DNA from: an uncultured Acetatifactor sp. | GTDB lineage: Bacteria; Bacillota; Clostridia; Lachnospirales; Lachnospiraceae | Direction: 5' to 3' | DNA length: 64,000 nucleotides | Assembly (NCBI GenBank): GCA_947630715.1 | Contig: CANRIP010000004.1 | Location: 35,994 to 99,993 of the forward strand | Part shown: positions 38,306-48,705 of the stretch, piece by piece | Position numbering within the stretch: position 1 is the first letter of the stretch | How the letters are laid out: each line of letters starts with the position of its first letter | Translations under genes and position numbers: made by a program | The notes under the pieces: generated by a model | The model's input: only the letters and a program-made list of their open reading frames with translations | The model's database searches: none | What the model was told of the DNA's origin: nothing

Positions 38306-39152
38306 GGCGGCGGTGACGGCGGGAGGCCAGACCCTGCGTTTATGGATGAAAAACTACCGCATATGGACCATCTTTATTTTGATGGTCATGTTTATTCTCG
38401 ACTTGATTAAGGGTGTATATGATTTGGCAGCGCTGTGGGGATATGCGGTAACGCCATGGATCTTTCCGTTTATAGACGGCCAGCCGTATATGCGTATTTT
38501 AATTTATTTTGGCATTATCCTGCTTTTTTGCAACGCGCCGTTTGTGGACAGAAATCAGTTTTTTGTCATCATAAGAAGCGGAAGGAAAAATTATGCTGTC
38601 GGCCAGTTTTTTGCAATCATTATGATGACCATGTTTTATTTCCTGATTCTGGGGACGGTTCCTGTTCTTTTTCACTTTTTTGACACCCGTTTTGCAACGG
38701 TCTGGGGCGACGTCCTGTTTACTGTGGCCCAAACCGATGCGCTGGAACAAATGGGGGAGTATTTCTTTGTGTCGGATCGAATTATAGAACATTTAACCCC
38801 ACTGGGAGCAATGGGGTTGAGTTTTCTTTTTCATACGCTTACGGGAACCATGCTTGGCATGCTTATTTTTTGCTGTAATGTCTGGTTTGCCGGTAAAAAA
38901 TGGGTCGGTACCGCTCTAGCCGGCCTGCTTGTGATTCTGGATCCGCTGCTGCGGCATGATCAACCGGGCTTTTCCCCGGTTTCCTGGGGAAGACTGGGCT
39001 ATATTGATTATCTGGAAAATGGATCCTGGCTTTCCTTGAAGGAAGTGTTTGTCCTGTTTTTCCTATCCATTACGGTCCTGACCGTTTTGTCCGTCTGGAG
39101 ATTTTGTCATTTGGAGGTATGCGGCGGAGAAATCCGCGAAAGAAAAAAATAA
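38292..39152 (+). CDS. ABC-2-type transporter permease-like membrane protein
   Basis: Polytopic, overlaps the previous gene by 14 bp, upstream of an ABC ATPase. Confidence 0.6.
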   Translation: MNSVRAAVTAGGQTLRLWMKNYRIWTIFILMVMFILDLIKGVYDLAALWGYAVTPWIFPFIDGQPYMRILIYFGIILLFCNAPFVDRNQFFVIIRSGRKNYAVGQFFAIIMMTMFYFLILGTVPVLFHFFDTRFATVWGDVLFTVAQTDALEQMGEYFFVSDRIIEHLTPLGAMGLSFLFHTLTGTMLGMLIFCCNVWFAGKKWVGTALAGLLVILDPLLRHDQPGFSPVSWGRLGYIDYLENGSWLSLKEVFVLFFLSITVLTVLSVWRFCHLEVCGGEIRERKK

Positions 39153-39181
39153 AAATTCATAGATGCTGTTACGGGGGGAAC

Positions 39182-39330
39182 TTGAAAGTAAACCTTCCCA
39201 TTTTGATTGGTATGCGTATGGAAACGCGCTGGGGGTGTAAGTTTGAAAGTAAACTTTCAAATTTTGATTGGTATGCGTGCTGAAACACGCTAGGGGTATA
39301 AGATTGAAAATTAAAATTTTCAATCTGCGC
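39182..39330 (+). repeat. 61-bp tandem repeat array (2 full copies plus a partial) with embedded dyads
   Basis: TTGAAA(G/A).. starts at 39182, 39243 and 39304; ATTTTGATTGGTATGCGT shared by copies 1 and 2; palindromes at 39242-39261 and 39301-39326. Confidence 0.85.
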
Positions 39331-39359
39331 AAAGATCAGCGCGGAAATGAGGTGTAAAA

Positions 39360-40019
39360 ATGGAAAATGCGATCATCCGTCTGGAAGAAATTGGAAAACG
39401 TTATGGGGATGCGGTCATATTGGATCATATCAATTTGAATTGTTACCCGGGGAAAATATACGGTCTTGTGGGAAGAAACGGTTCAGGAAAAACGGTTCTG
39501 ATGAAAATAATATGCGGATTTATTTTTCCTACCGAGGGCAGGGTGGTGATCCGGGGAAAAGAATTGGGAAAGGATATGGATATCCCGGAAAACTGCGCGG
39601 CAATCATAGAGCAGCCGGGTTTTCTTTCCAATTACAGCGGGTATCACAATCTGCTTTTTTTAAGCAGGATCAAAGGAAAGATCGGTAAAAAGGAAATTAT
39701 GGAAAGTCTGAAATTGGTGGGACTGGAAAAGGAAATGTTCAAAAAAGTGGGAAAATATTCCATGGGAATGCGTCAGCGTCTGGGGCTGGCACAGGCGCTG
39801 ATGGAAAATCCGGAAATCCTTCTCTTGGACGAGCCTATGAACGGTCTGGACGACGCGGGCGTAGACGATATGAGAAACGTGCTGAAACGATTTGGAGAAA
39901 TGGGTGCCACTATCATTATTTCCAGCCACAATCGAGAAGATATCGATCTTCTCTGTGACGAGGTATATCGTTTGGATCGAGGCAGAATGGTAGCTCAGGA
40001 GAAAGGCGGTCAAAAATGA
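39360..40019 (+). CDS. ABC transporter ATP-binding protein
   Basis: GLVGRNGSGKTVLMKIICGFIFPTEG (Walker A), YSMGMRQRLGLAQALMENPEILLLDEPMNGLD. Confidence 0.95.
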   Translation: MENAIIRLEEIGKRYGDAVILDHINLNCYPGKIYGLVGRNGSGKTVLMKIICGFIFPTEGRVVIRGKELGKDMDIPENCAAIIEQPGFLSNYSGYHNLLFLSRIKGKIGKKEIMESLKLVGLEKEMFKKVGKYSMGMRQRLGLAQALMENPEILLLDEPMNGLDDAGVDDMRNVLKRFGEMGATIIISSHNREDIDLLCDEVYRLDRGRMVAQEKGGQK

Positions 40020-41106
40020 AAAAAAGGTTTGCGCTGTGGATGGCTTTCCTGCTGCTGGCAGGGTGCAGCTCCGCACCGGTGGAGCATACCCCGAAAGGGG
40101 AAAATGGGGTGACAGATGATGAAATAGTTTCCGGGGAGGAAACAGACTCTCAGGATGGGGAAACCTCAACCTGACATACTCTGAAATGTGTCTGCCGGTT
40201 TATCAGGCCAGAATACGGGACTGGCCCTCTGATCAAGACGAGATTGAGAAAGGATTTTTTGGGGACGCCGCATACGAACAAGCAGGCGATTTGGAAGGGC
40301 AGTTTTTTCATGAAAGGAGATTTCTCAGCTATTATTGCGATAATGGTTCCATGATGTCTCTTGACGGCGGGGCTATGACTTTTTATACCCCTCATGTAGA
40401 AAAGTTTCATCTCAGTTATTTTTACGGGGATATTATTACGGAAAGTAATAAATATTTATTTGCCAATATGTATCAACAGTTTCCGGAGGGAATGGAAACT
40501 GTTTTTCAGGAAACGGATCTGTGGTTTATGTCCTCTGAGGAAGCAAGAGAGCTGGCAGAGAAATATCTGGATCTTTTAAATGTGGAATACGGGGATGAAT
40601 GGATCTGTTATGCGGTAAGTTCCGACCGCATCACCGAGGTGCAAAAGAAAATGTATCCGGATGAACAATGGGAATATACCAAGGAGGATGACAACTATTT
40701 TTTTGAGATTCCGCTTGCGGTAAACGGCTGGATGCTGAACACCGGAGGAGTAAAAGTGGATAATGCAACTACGCTCCAGGGAAGTTATGCCAGAGCCATG
40801 GTAGGCCCTTCCGGACTGTGGTTTCTGGATGTATGGATGCCGTTTGAAACGGTGGGCGAATCCGAGGCGCGGCCTGTGATCACCGGCGAGTCGGCAATGC
40901 AGTGCGCCGAGGAATGGTATTCGCAGCTATTGGGGGCGGGAAAAATAGAACTGGAAAATCTGGGAATTCGATATGTTGCGCAGTGTAATACGGTGCGGGA
41001 CGCCGAGGCGTTTGAACTGATACCCACATGGATGATAAAAGCGACTTTTCAGGATGGAACCAGAAGTTTACTGCCGGTTGACGCTTATACGGGAGAAAGA
41101 AGATAA
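40016..41106 (+). pseudogene. Lipoprotein gene split by a frameshift (40016-40171 lipoprotein head, then about 40157-41106 in another frame)
   Basis: MKKRFALWMAFLLLAGCSSAPVEHTPKGENG...DSQDGETST* in one frame. The next frame is open from 40023 and continues NLNLTYSEMCLPVYQARIRDWPS... to 41106. No separate SD or start is evident for the downstream part. Confidence 0.65.
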
Positions 41107-41120
41107 TCAAAAAGACATAC

Positions 41121-41197
41121 AAAGGAACCCGTTATCGGCATGGAAGGGACTGCTGCAAAATAGATGAGTCATCTATGGAGCAGCGGTTCCCTTTTTA
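41121..41197 (+). terminator. Intrinsic terminator downstream of the ABC island
   Basis: GCTGC-aaa-ATAGAT-gagtc-ATCTAT-gga-GCAGC with outer AAAGGAACC / GGTTCCCTTT arms, followed by a T-run. Confidence 0.6.
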
Positions 41198-41417
41198 TGT
41201 CACTGATCGCCGTCCGCCGTGTGGATGCCAAAGCGGCGCATTTGTGCCGCCTGTTTTAGAAATCTTTTATAAGAGAACACATTTTTTTCACAGATATTCT
41301 ATTGATTTATCAATGGTTTCTCTCTATAATAAAATAGATTTATTTTACGGGGGAATGGGAACCCTGATTAAGAAACATGTAAAAATGCAGGAAAAAACTT
41401 ACCGAAATGGAGTTGCT

Positions 41418-43808
41418 ATGGATAATCAATTCAATCAATATGATAACAGAGGCGGATATAACAACGGCGGAAACGGAAACGGGAACGGTTCCGGAAACGG
41501 CGCGGGGGGAAACGGAAACGGCGGGGAGCCTCCCAAGCGGCCCAGCATGCTGGTAATTGTGCTTGCCACCCTGGGAATGCTGGTAGTTCTGTTAAGCGTG
41601 ATGCGGATGTTTTCCGGGAACAACGCGGGGAATCAGGTCAGTTATACGCAATTTCTCCAATATGTGGAACAGGATCAGGTGGACACCGTCAATCTGCAAA
41701 GCACCGGAGAGATTGAGTTTACGTTAAAGGAAGGGACGCAGTCTTCCGACAGTCCCGCAAACGGCTATGGGTTCGGGCTGAACCTCTATATGCAGAATAC
41801 GCCCACCCAGTATACCACGATCATCATGGAAGAAATGGATACCCTGACCGCCCGCCTGGAGGCGCACGGCATCGAGGGCCGCAGGACGCTGAGCGACAGC
41901 TCGGAGATGATTTTAAACTTTGTGCTGAGCGTCATCCTTCCCATTGTGTTGATGTGGATTCTGCTCAGCCTTCTGTTCCGCAGGATGAGCGGCAGCGGCG
42001 GGCCTATGGGCGTGGGAAAGAGCAACGCGAAGGTGTATGTGCAGAAGGAAACCGGCGTCACCTTTAAGGATGTGGCCGGTGAGGACGAGGCCATGGAGTC
42101 TTTGGTGGAAGTGGTGGATTTCCTTCACAATCCGGGTAAATATTCCAAGATCGGGGCCAAACTTCCCAAGGGAGCCTTGCTGGTGGGGCCTCCCGGCACC
42201 GGTAAAACGCTGCTTGCGCGAGCGGTGGCGGGCGAGGCTCATGTGCCCTTTTTCTCCCTGACCGGTTCCGATTTTATCGAGCTGTATGTGGGCGTAGGTG
42301 CCAGCCGCGTGAGGGATCTGTTCCGGGAAGCCACCAAGAACGCGCCCTGTATTATCTTTATTGATGAGATTGACGCCATCGGCCGCAGCCGGGATTCCAA
42401 ATACGGCGGCGGGGACGGCGAGCGGGAGCAGACTTTGAACCAGCTTTTGTCGGAGATGGATGGTTTTGACAGCTCCAAGGGCATTCTGATTCTGGGCGCC
42501 ACCAACCGGCCGGAGATTCTGGATAAGGCTTTGCTTCGTCCCGGCCGTTTTGACCGCCGGATCATTGTGGACAAGCCTGATCTGAAGGGCCGGGTGGAGA
42601 TCCTGAAGGTGCATGCCAGAGATGTCAAGATGGATGAGAGCGTGGATTTGGATGCCATCGCCCTTGCCACCAGCGGAGCGGTGGGTTCCGACCTTGCCAA
42701 TATGATCAACGAGGCCGCCATCAACGCCGTCAAGGAAGGCCGGGAATATGTGAGCCAGAAGGATCTTCTGGACGCGGTGGAAGTGGTTCTTGTGGGTAAG
42801 GAAAAGAAGGACCGCATTATGAATAAGACAGAGCGCAGGATCGTGTCCTATCACGAAGTAGGACACGCCCTGATCAGCGCCCTTCAGAAAAACTCGGAGC
42901 CTGTGCAGAAGATTACCATCGTGCCCCGTACCATGGGCGCGCTGGGATATGTGATGCAGGTGCCTGAGGAAGAAAAATACCTGAATACCGAGGCGGAACT
43001 CAGAGATATGCTGGTCAGTCTGGTAGGAGGCCGGGCAGCGGAGGAGTTGGTGTTTGACACAGTGACCACAGGCGCGGCCAACGATATTGAAAGGGCCACT
43101 TCCATAGCCCGCAATATGGTGACGCGCTACGGCATGAGCAGGAAATTCGGCATGGTAGGGCTTGCCACCATCGAGAGCCAGTACCTGGAGAACAGGGCGG
43201 AACTGGTGTGCAGCGATGAGACGGCGGCGCAGATCGACGCCGAAGTGGTGGAAATCCTGAAGGAAAGCTATGAGAAAGCCCTTGCCATGCTGAAGGAAAA
43301 TCGGGAAATCATGGATAAGATCGCGGAGTATCTGATCGAGAAGGAGACGATTACCGGCAAGGAATTCATGGAAATTTTCCGCAGGGAAAAAGGAATCCCG
43401 GAACCGGAGCCGGCCGCTGAGAGCCAGAGCGCTACCGCGGCACAGGCCGCTGAGGGCCAGTCCGCCGGCGCAGAACAGGCCGTCGAGGGCCAGAGCGCCA
43501 GCGCAGAACAAGCCGCCGAGGGTCAGGCTGCCAGAGCGGAGCAAACTGACCCGGCACAGGCCGCTGAGGGCCAGTCCGCCAGCGCGGAGCAAATTGACCC
43601 GGCACAGGCCGCTGAGGGCCAAACCGCCGGCGCGGAGCAAACTGACCCGGCACAGGCCGCTGAGGGCCAGAGCGCTACCGCAGGGCAAACCGGAGCAGGT
43701 GAGAACGCCGCCGTTTCGCAGCAACCCGTCTCCACAGAGACGTCCGATGATCTTCCCCCGCAGCAGGATTCGCCCGTGGGACGTTTTTCCAACGGAAGGT
43801 TAGATTAG
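41418..43808 (+). CDS. ftsH: ATP-dependent zinc metalloprotease FtsH with repetitive C-terminal tail
   Basis: [37 protein letters not shown] zinc motif; two N-terminal TM helices. Confidence 0.97.
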   Translation: MDNQFNQYDNRGGYNNGGNGNGNGSGNGAGGNGNGGEPPKRPSMLVIVLATLGMLVVLLSVMRMFSGNNAGNQVSYTQFLQYVEQDQVDTVNLQSTGEIEFTLKEGTQSSDSPANGYGFGLNLYMQNTPTQYTTIIMEEMDTLTARLEAHGIEGRRTLSDSSEMILNFVLSVILPIVLMWILLSLLFRRMSGSGGPMGVGKSNAKVYVQKETGVTFKDVAGEDEAMESLVEVVDFLHNPGKYSKIGAKLPKGALLVGPPGTGKTLLARAVAGEAHVPFFSLTGSDFIELYVGVGASRVRDLFREATKNAPCIIFIDEIDAIGRSRDSKYGGGDGEREQTLNQLLSEMDGFDSSKGILILGATNRPEILDKALLRPGRFDRRIIVDKPDLKGRVEILKVHARDVKMDESVDLDAIALATSGAVGSDLANMINEAAINAVKEGREYVSQKDLLDAVEVVLVGKEKKDRIMNKTERRIVSYHEVGHALISALQKNSEPVQKITIVPRTMGALGYVMQVPEEEKYLNTEAELRDMLVSLVGGRAAEELVFDTVTTGAANDIERATSIARNMVTRYGMSRKFGMVGLATIESQYLENRAELVCSDETAAQIDAEVVEILKESYEKALAMLKENREIMDKIAEYLIEKETITGKEFMEIFRREKGIPEPEPAAESQSATAAQAAEGQSAGAEQAVEGQSASAEQAAEGQAARAEQTDPAQAAEGQSASAEQIDPAQAAEGQTAGAEQTDPAQAAEGQSATAGQTGAGENAAVSQQPVSTETSDDLPPQQDSPVGRFSNGRLD
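43421..43690 (+). repeat. In-frame tandem repeats in the ftsH C-terminal tail (AEGQSAxAEQ and 48-bp [16 protein letters not shown] units)
   Basis: ACAGGCCGCTGAGGGCC recurs at 43556, 43604 and 43652 (exact 48-bp period), with shorter 33-bp units upstream. Confidence 0.85.
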
Positions 43809-43815
43809 GTATCTT

Positions 43816-45720
43816 ATGTTCAACTTTGAAGAAGAACTGAAAAAGCTCCCGAAGGAGCCCGGCGTTTACATCATGCGGGATGACAAGGATGTCATTTTGT
43901 ATGTGGGAAAGGCTGTAAATCTGCACAACCGCGTCCGATCTTATTTCAGGGAAAAGATCGGGCGCGGTCCCGTGATTGACAAAATGGTTTCTCTCATAGC
44001 CCGTTTCGAATACATAGTCACAGATTCGGAACTGGAGGCTCTGGTACTTGAAAATAATCTGATCAAGGAAAATTCTCCCAAATACAATACACTGTTAAAG
44101 GATGATAAAACCTATCCCTATATTAAGGTAACCGTGGGTGAGGAATATCCGCGCATCCTGTTTTCCCGCACCATGAAAAAAGACAAATCCAGATATTACG
44201 GGCCCTACACCAGCGCGGCGGCGGTGAAGGACACCATTGAGCTTTTGAACAGGCTTTACCATCTGCGTACCTGCAGCCGTAGCCTTCCCAGGGATACGGG
44301 GCTGGAAAGGCCCTGCCTGAATTACCATATCCATCAGTGTTTCGCCCCCTGTCAGGGATATGTGACAAAGGAAGATTACCGCCGCCAGGTGGAGGGGGCC
44401 CTGGAGTTTCTGAACGGAAATTATAACCCGATCCTGAGGGATCTGGAGGGGAAAATGAAAACCGCGGCCCAGGAGCTGGATTTTGAAACCGCCGCCAGGT
44501 ACAGGGATCTGTATCAAAGCGTGAAATCCGTCTCCCAGAAACAGAAGATCACCGACAGCGGCGGAGAAGACAAGGATGTCATAGCCTTATATCAGGACGA
44601 CAGAGAGGCTGTGGTGCAGGTGTTCTTTGTCCGGGACGGCCGGCTGATCGGGAGAGAGCACTATTATATGACAAATGTGTCAGAAAATGACGGCCCGGGC
44701 ATTTTGGAAAATTTTGTAAAGCAGTTTTACGCGGGGACGCCTTTTATTCCCAGGGAACTGATGCTGCAGCATGAGATTGAAGACCGGGAGCTGATTGAAA
44801 AATGGCTGACCCAGCGGAAGGGGGGAAGGGTTTATCTGCGGGTTCCCCGGATAGGCTCCAAGGAAAAACTGGTGGAGCTTGCGGCCCAGAACGCCAGGCA
44901 TATTTTGGAGCAGAACAGGGAACGGCTGAAACGGGAGGAGGGCAGGACGATCGGAGCCGTCAAGGAGATTGCGCGGCTTTTGGGGCTGCCGGATATTGAG
45001 CGCATGGAAGCGTTTGATATCTCCAACAGTAACGGTTTTGAAAATGTGGGCTCCATGATTGTGTTTGAAAAGGGGAAACCCAAACCCAGCGATTACAGAA
45101 AATTTCGGATTAAAACCGTATCCGGCCCCGATGATTACGCCTGCATGAGAGAAGTGCTGACCAGGCGGTTCAGCCATGGCCTGGAGGAACGCAGACAGAT
45201 GCAGGAAAAAAATTTGGAGACGGAATACGGGAGTTTCACCCGGTTTCCGGATCTGTTAATGATGGACGGCGGACGGGGACAGGTGAATATCGCGCTGTCG
45301 GTGCTGGAGGAGCTGAATCTTCAGATTCCCGTATGCGGTATGGTAAAAGACGACAATCACCGTACCAGAGGACTGTATTATCATAACGTGGAGCTGCCGA
45401 TAGACACTCACTCCGAAGGGTTCCAACTGATTACCCGGATACAGGATGAGGCTCACCGTTTCGCCATCGAGTACCACCGCTCCCTCCGAAACAAGGCCCA
45501 GGTGAAATCGGTGCTGGACGATATCCCCGGCGTTGGGCCGGTCCGCCGGAAAGCCCTGATGCGGCATTTTAAGTCCATCGACGAAATCAAGGCCGCCTCG
45601 GTGGAAGAACTGATGGAGGTGCCGGAATTAAACCGCCGGGCGGCGGAGGGCATCCGGAACTTTTTTCAGGAGAAGGACAAGCGGGAGAATACGCCGCCTC
45701 AGGAGAGCGGGACGAAATAA
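43816..45720 (+). CDS. uvrC: Excinuclease ABC subunit C
   Basis: [35 protein letters not shown]-terminal HhH ([19 protein letters not shown]). Confidence 0.97.
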   Translation: MFNFEEELKKLPKEPGVYIMRDDKDVILYVGKAVNLHNRVRSYFREKIGRGPVIDKMVSLIARFEYIVTDSELEALVLENNLIKENSPKYNTLLKDDKTYPYIKVTVGEEYPRILFSRTMKKDKSRYYGPYTSAAAVKDTIELLNRLYHLRTCSRSLPRDTGLERPCLNYHIHQCFAPCQGYVTKEDYRRQVEGALEFLNGNYNPILRDLEGKMKTAAQELDFETAARYRDLYQSVKSVSQKQKITDSGGEDKDVIALYQDDREAVVQVFFVRDGRLIGREHYYMTNVSENDGPGILENFVKQFYAGTPFIPRELMLQHEIEDRELIEKWLTQRKGGRVYLRVPRIGSKEKLVELAAQNARHILEQNRERLKREEGRTIGAVKEIARLLGLPDIERMEAFDISNSNGFENVGSMIVFEKGKPKPSDYRKFRIKTVSGPDDYACMREVLTRRFSHGLEERRQMQEKNLETEYGSFTRFPDLLMMDGGRGQVNIALSVLEELNLQIPVCGMVKDDNHRTRGLYYHNVELPIDTHSEGFQLITRIQDEAHRFAIEYHRSLRNKAQVKSVLDDIPGVGPVRRKALMRHFKSIDEIKAASVEELMEVPELNRRAAEGIRNFFQEKDKRENTPPQESGTK

Positions 45721-45726
45721 ATTTAC

Positions 45727-45755
45727 TTCACAGAATCTCCTGTCTGTGGTACAAT
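45727..45755 (+). promoter_or_regulatory. Sigma-70-type promoter upstream of hprK
   Basis: TTCACA-N17-TACAAT. Confidence 0.5.
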
Positions 45756-45804
45756 ATTTCAGTGAGCGGGCCGGACGAAAAGACCCCGCGGAAACGAGGG
45801 AGAC

Positions 45805-46749
45805 ATGGCAAGTATTTCATTAAACAAGCTGATCGAGAAAATGAAACTGGAAAACCTCACGCCGGAGATCGATATGAAGGGAATCCGCCTGACGCAGCCG
45901 GATTTAAACCGGCCGGCGCTGCAGTTGACAGGTTATTTTGAGCATTTTGACGCCACTCGTCTGCAAGTGGTGGGCTTTGTGGAATATACTTATGTGGAAA
46001 GCCTCAGCGACGAGAGGAAGCGCGAGGTGTGCGATGAATTGATGAGTTACGACATTCCCGCCATTGTCTTTTGCCGGGAACTGGAACCGGATCCGATCTT
46101 TATGAAATCCGCCATTGCTCACCGGATTCCGCTTTTGTCCACGAAAAAGGCCACGTCCGCTTTTATGGCGGAGACCATACGCTGGCTGAATGTGGAGCTG
46201 GCGCCCTGTATCTCCGTCCACGGGGTGCTGGTGGACGTGTACGGCGAGGGAGTCCTGATTACGGGGGAAAGCGGAATCGGTAAATCGGAAGCCGCGCTGG
46301 AGCTGGTCAAGAGAGGGCATCGCCTGGTGACGGACGATGTGGTGGAATTAAGGAAGGTCAGCGACGATACGCTGGTGGGGACGGCTCCGGATGTGACAAA
46401 GCATCTGATCGAGCTGCGCGGCATCGGGATTGTGGATATCAAGGCGCTGTTCGGCGCGTCTTCCGTGAAGGATACCCAGAGCGTGGATCTGGTGATCCGG
46501 CTGGAGGACTGGGATAAGGATAAGGAGTACGACAGGCTGGGGCTGGAGGAAAACTATACGGAGTACCTGGGAAATAAGGTGGTATGCCATAACATTCCCA
46601 TCCGGCCGGGGCGGAACCTGGCCATTATCTGTGAATCCGCCGCCGTGAACCACCGTCAGAAAAAGATGGGTTACAATGCCGCCCAGGAGCTGTATACCAG
46701 GGTGCAGAACTCGCTGGCCAGAAAACGGGACGAAGAGGAAGAAGATTAA
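45805..46749 (+). CDS. hprK: HPr kinase/phosphorylase
   Basis: GVLITGESGIGKSEAALELVKRGHRLVTDDVVEL. Confidence 0.97.
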   Translation: MASISLNKLIEKMKLENLTPEIDMKGIRLTQPDLNRPALQLTGYFEHFDATRLQVVGFVEYTYVESLSDERKREVCDELMSYDIPAIVFCRELEPDPIFMKSAIAHRIPLLSTKKATSAFMAETIRWLNVELAPCISVHGVLVDVYGEGVLITGESGIGKSEAALELVKRGHRLVTDDVVELRKVSDDTLVGTAPDVTKHLIELRGIGIVDIKALFGASSVKDTQSVDLVIRLEDWDKDKEYDRLGLEENYTEYLGNKVVCHNIPIRPGRNLAIICESAAVNHRQKKMGYNAAQELYTRVQNSLARKRDEEEED

Positions 46750-46771
46750 ACGGGAAATAGGAGATCCGGAT

Positions 46772-47710
46772 ATGGGAAGATATGCGTTTGGAGTGGATGT
46801 GGGCGGCACAACCGTTAAAATGGGCCTTTTTGACGGGGAGGGCTGCGTTCTGGACAAGTGGGAGATTCCCACGGTAAAGGAAAACGAGGGCGTTTCCATT
46901 CTGCCCGATGTGGCGGAGAGCATTCTGGGGAAAATGAAGGAAAAGGATCTCCATGAGGACGATCTGGCCGGAATCGGCATCGGTGTGCCGGGAGCCGTGG
47001 ACAGCGAGGGCACTTTGACAGGGGGCGCGGTGAATATCGGCTGGAAACCTTTTAACATACCAAAGGTGCTGAGCGCATATATTAATATACCGGTAAAGGC
47101 CGTCAATGACGCCAACGCCGCCGCATTCGGAGAAATGTGGCAGGGCGGCGGCAAGGGTTACAGCAATATGGTTGCCGTGACGCTGGGAACCGGCGTAGGC
47201 GGCGGTATTATTGTAAACGGCGGCATTTTAACCGGCGCTACGGGCGCGGGGGGCGAGATCGGCCATATCCATATCGAGGACAATGAGACGGAGGAATGCG
47301 GCTGTAAAAACAAGGGCTGCCTGGAGCAGTATGCGTCCGCCACGGGTATTGTCCGCCTTGCGGGAAGAAGGCTGGCCCAGGACGATACTCCCAGCTCGCT
47401 GCGGGAGGGAAAGCTGTCCGCCAAAGCGGTGTTTGACGCGGTAAAAGAAGGGGACGCGGTGGCGATCCAGATTGCGGAGCGCTTTGGGTATTATCTGGGG
47501 AAGGGGCTGGCGATCGTGGCCGGCGTGGTCAATCCGGAGGTGTTTGTGATCGGCGGCGGCGTGTCCAAGGCCGGCGAAATCCTTCTGGGCTTTATCGAGC
47601 CCAGCCTGCGCAAATATGTATTTCCTCCTTGCAGGGAGGTAAAGCTGAAGCTGGCAAAGCTGGGAAATGACGCGGGAATTTACGGCGCCGCCGGACTATT
47701 TCTGCGATAG
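46772..47710 (+). CDS. ROK family glucokinase
   Basis: YAFGVDVGGTTVKMGLFDGEG; CGCKNKGCLEQYASATGIVRLA zinc/ROK motif. Confidence 0.93.
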   Translation: MGRYAFGVDVGGTTVKMGLFDGEGCVLDKWEIPTVKENEGVSILPDVAESILGKMKEKDLHEDDLAGIGIGVPGAVDSEGTLTGGAVNIGWKPFNIPKVLSAYINIPVKAVNDANAAAFGEMWQGGGKGYSNMVAVTLGTGVGGGIIVNGGILTGATGAGGEIGHIHIEDNETEECGCKNKGCLEQYASATGIVRLAGRRLAQDDTPSSLREGKLSAKAVFDAVKEGDAVAIQIAERFGYYLGKGLAIVAGVVNPEVFVIGGGVSKAGEILLGFIEPSLRKYVFPPCREVKLKLAKLGNDAGIYGAAGLFLR

Positions 47711-47774
47711 GGGAAAGTTTGAAAACAGGGCTTCCCGGCCCAGGAAAATGGGCCGGGAATTCATAAAATCGGAA

Positions 47775-48695
47775 ATGGCGGAAACAATGATCAGTGAAAC
47801 GGTAATCGAAACGTTACAAAGCTTTGTACCGGAAGAAAATATTCATTTGCAGGAACCGATGGCAGGACGTACTACCTTCCGGATAGGCGGGCCTGCCGAT
47901 TGTCTGATCGAAATCGAAAACGAAGAACAGTTGAAACAGATCACCAGATATCTGAATCTGGTGGAGGAACGGTATTTCATCTTGGGAAACGGCAGTAACC
48001 TGCTGGTCAGCGACCGGGGTTACGCGGGAACCATTCTTCAGGTCGGGCGGAAGATGAGCCGGATTTTGGTGGAAGGCACCCGGATCAGGGCGCAGGCGGG
48101 CGCTCTGTTAAGCCAGGTTTCCAAAACGGCCCTGGAGCATAGCCTGACGGGGCTTGAATTTGCGTCCGGCATCCCCGGCACGGTGGGCGGAGGCGTGGTG
48201 ATGAACGCCGGCGCTTACGGCGGGGAATTAAGCCAGGTGGTTACCCAGGTCAACGTGGTAAGCCCGGAGGGGGAGTCCCTGGAATTTGATCGCGAAACCA
48301 TGGAGTTTGGATATCGCACCAGCGCGCTCCGGAAACATTCCTTCACCGTCACGGAGGTCCTGTTTGATCTGAAGGAAGGGGAAAAGGGCCGGATCCAGGC
48401 CGGAATGGAGGAATGTTCCCGGCTGCGCAGGGAAAAGCAGCCTCTGGAATACCCCAGCGCGGGCAGCGTTTTCAAGCGTCCGGAAGGGTACTATGCCGGC
48501 AAGCTGATTATGGACGCGGGAATGCGGGGGTACCAGACGGGCGGCGCCAGAGTTTCCGATAAACACTGTGGTTTTATTGTGAATGTGGGAAAGGCCACGG
48601 CTCAGGATGTGCTGGATGTGATCAGCGAAATCAGGGAACGGGTCAAGATGCGGTTCGGGGTGGATCTGGAAACGGAGATTATTTACCTGGAGTAG
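47775..48695 (+). CDS. murB: UDP-N-acetylmuramate dehydrogenase
   Basis: TTFRIGGPADCLIEIENEEQL, LGNGSNLLVSDRGYAG, EYPSAGSVFKRPEGYYAGKLI. Start codon ambiguous (47748, 47775 or 47787). Confidence 0.95.
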   Translation: MAETMISETVIETLQSFVPEENIHLQEPMAGRTTFRIGGPADCLIEIENEEQLKQITRYLNLVEERYFILGNGSNLLVSDRGYAGTILQVGRKMSRILVEGTRIRAQAGALLSQVSKTALEHSLTGLEFASGIPGTVGGGVVMNAGAYGGELSQVVTQVNVVSPEGESLEFDRETMEFGYRTSALRKHSFTVTEVLFDLKEGEKGRIQAGMEECSRLRREKQPLEYPSAGSVFKRPEGYYAGKLIMDAGMRGYQTGGARVSDKHCGFIVNVGKATAQDVLDVISEIRERVKMRFGVDLETEIIYLE

Positions 48696-48705
48696 AGGAA
48701 GAAAA

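Noticed and set aside
39182-39330. Possible CRISPR remnant in the 61-bp repeats
   Set aside because: Similarity runs across the whole unit rather than a conserved repeat with unique spacers, and the array has under three copies with no cas genes nearby.
40158-40164. GGGAAAC as a programmed -1 frameshift site in the lipoprotein gene
   Set aside because: The heptamer is out of register with the zero frame (actual codons GGG GAA ACC), so canonical tandem slippage does not apply. Simple indel is more likely.
43421-43690. Possible CRISPR array in the repetitive region
   Set aside because: The repeats are in-frame coding units of ftsH with no distinct spacers; periods are multiples of 3 and spacer identity is as high as repeat identity.
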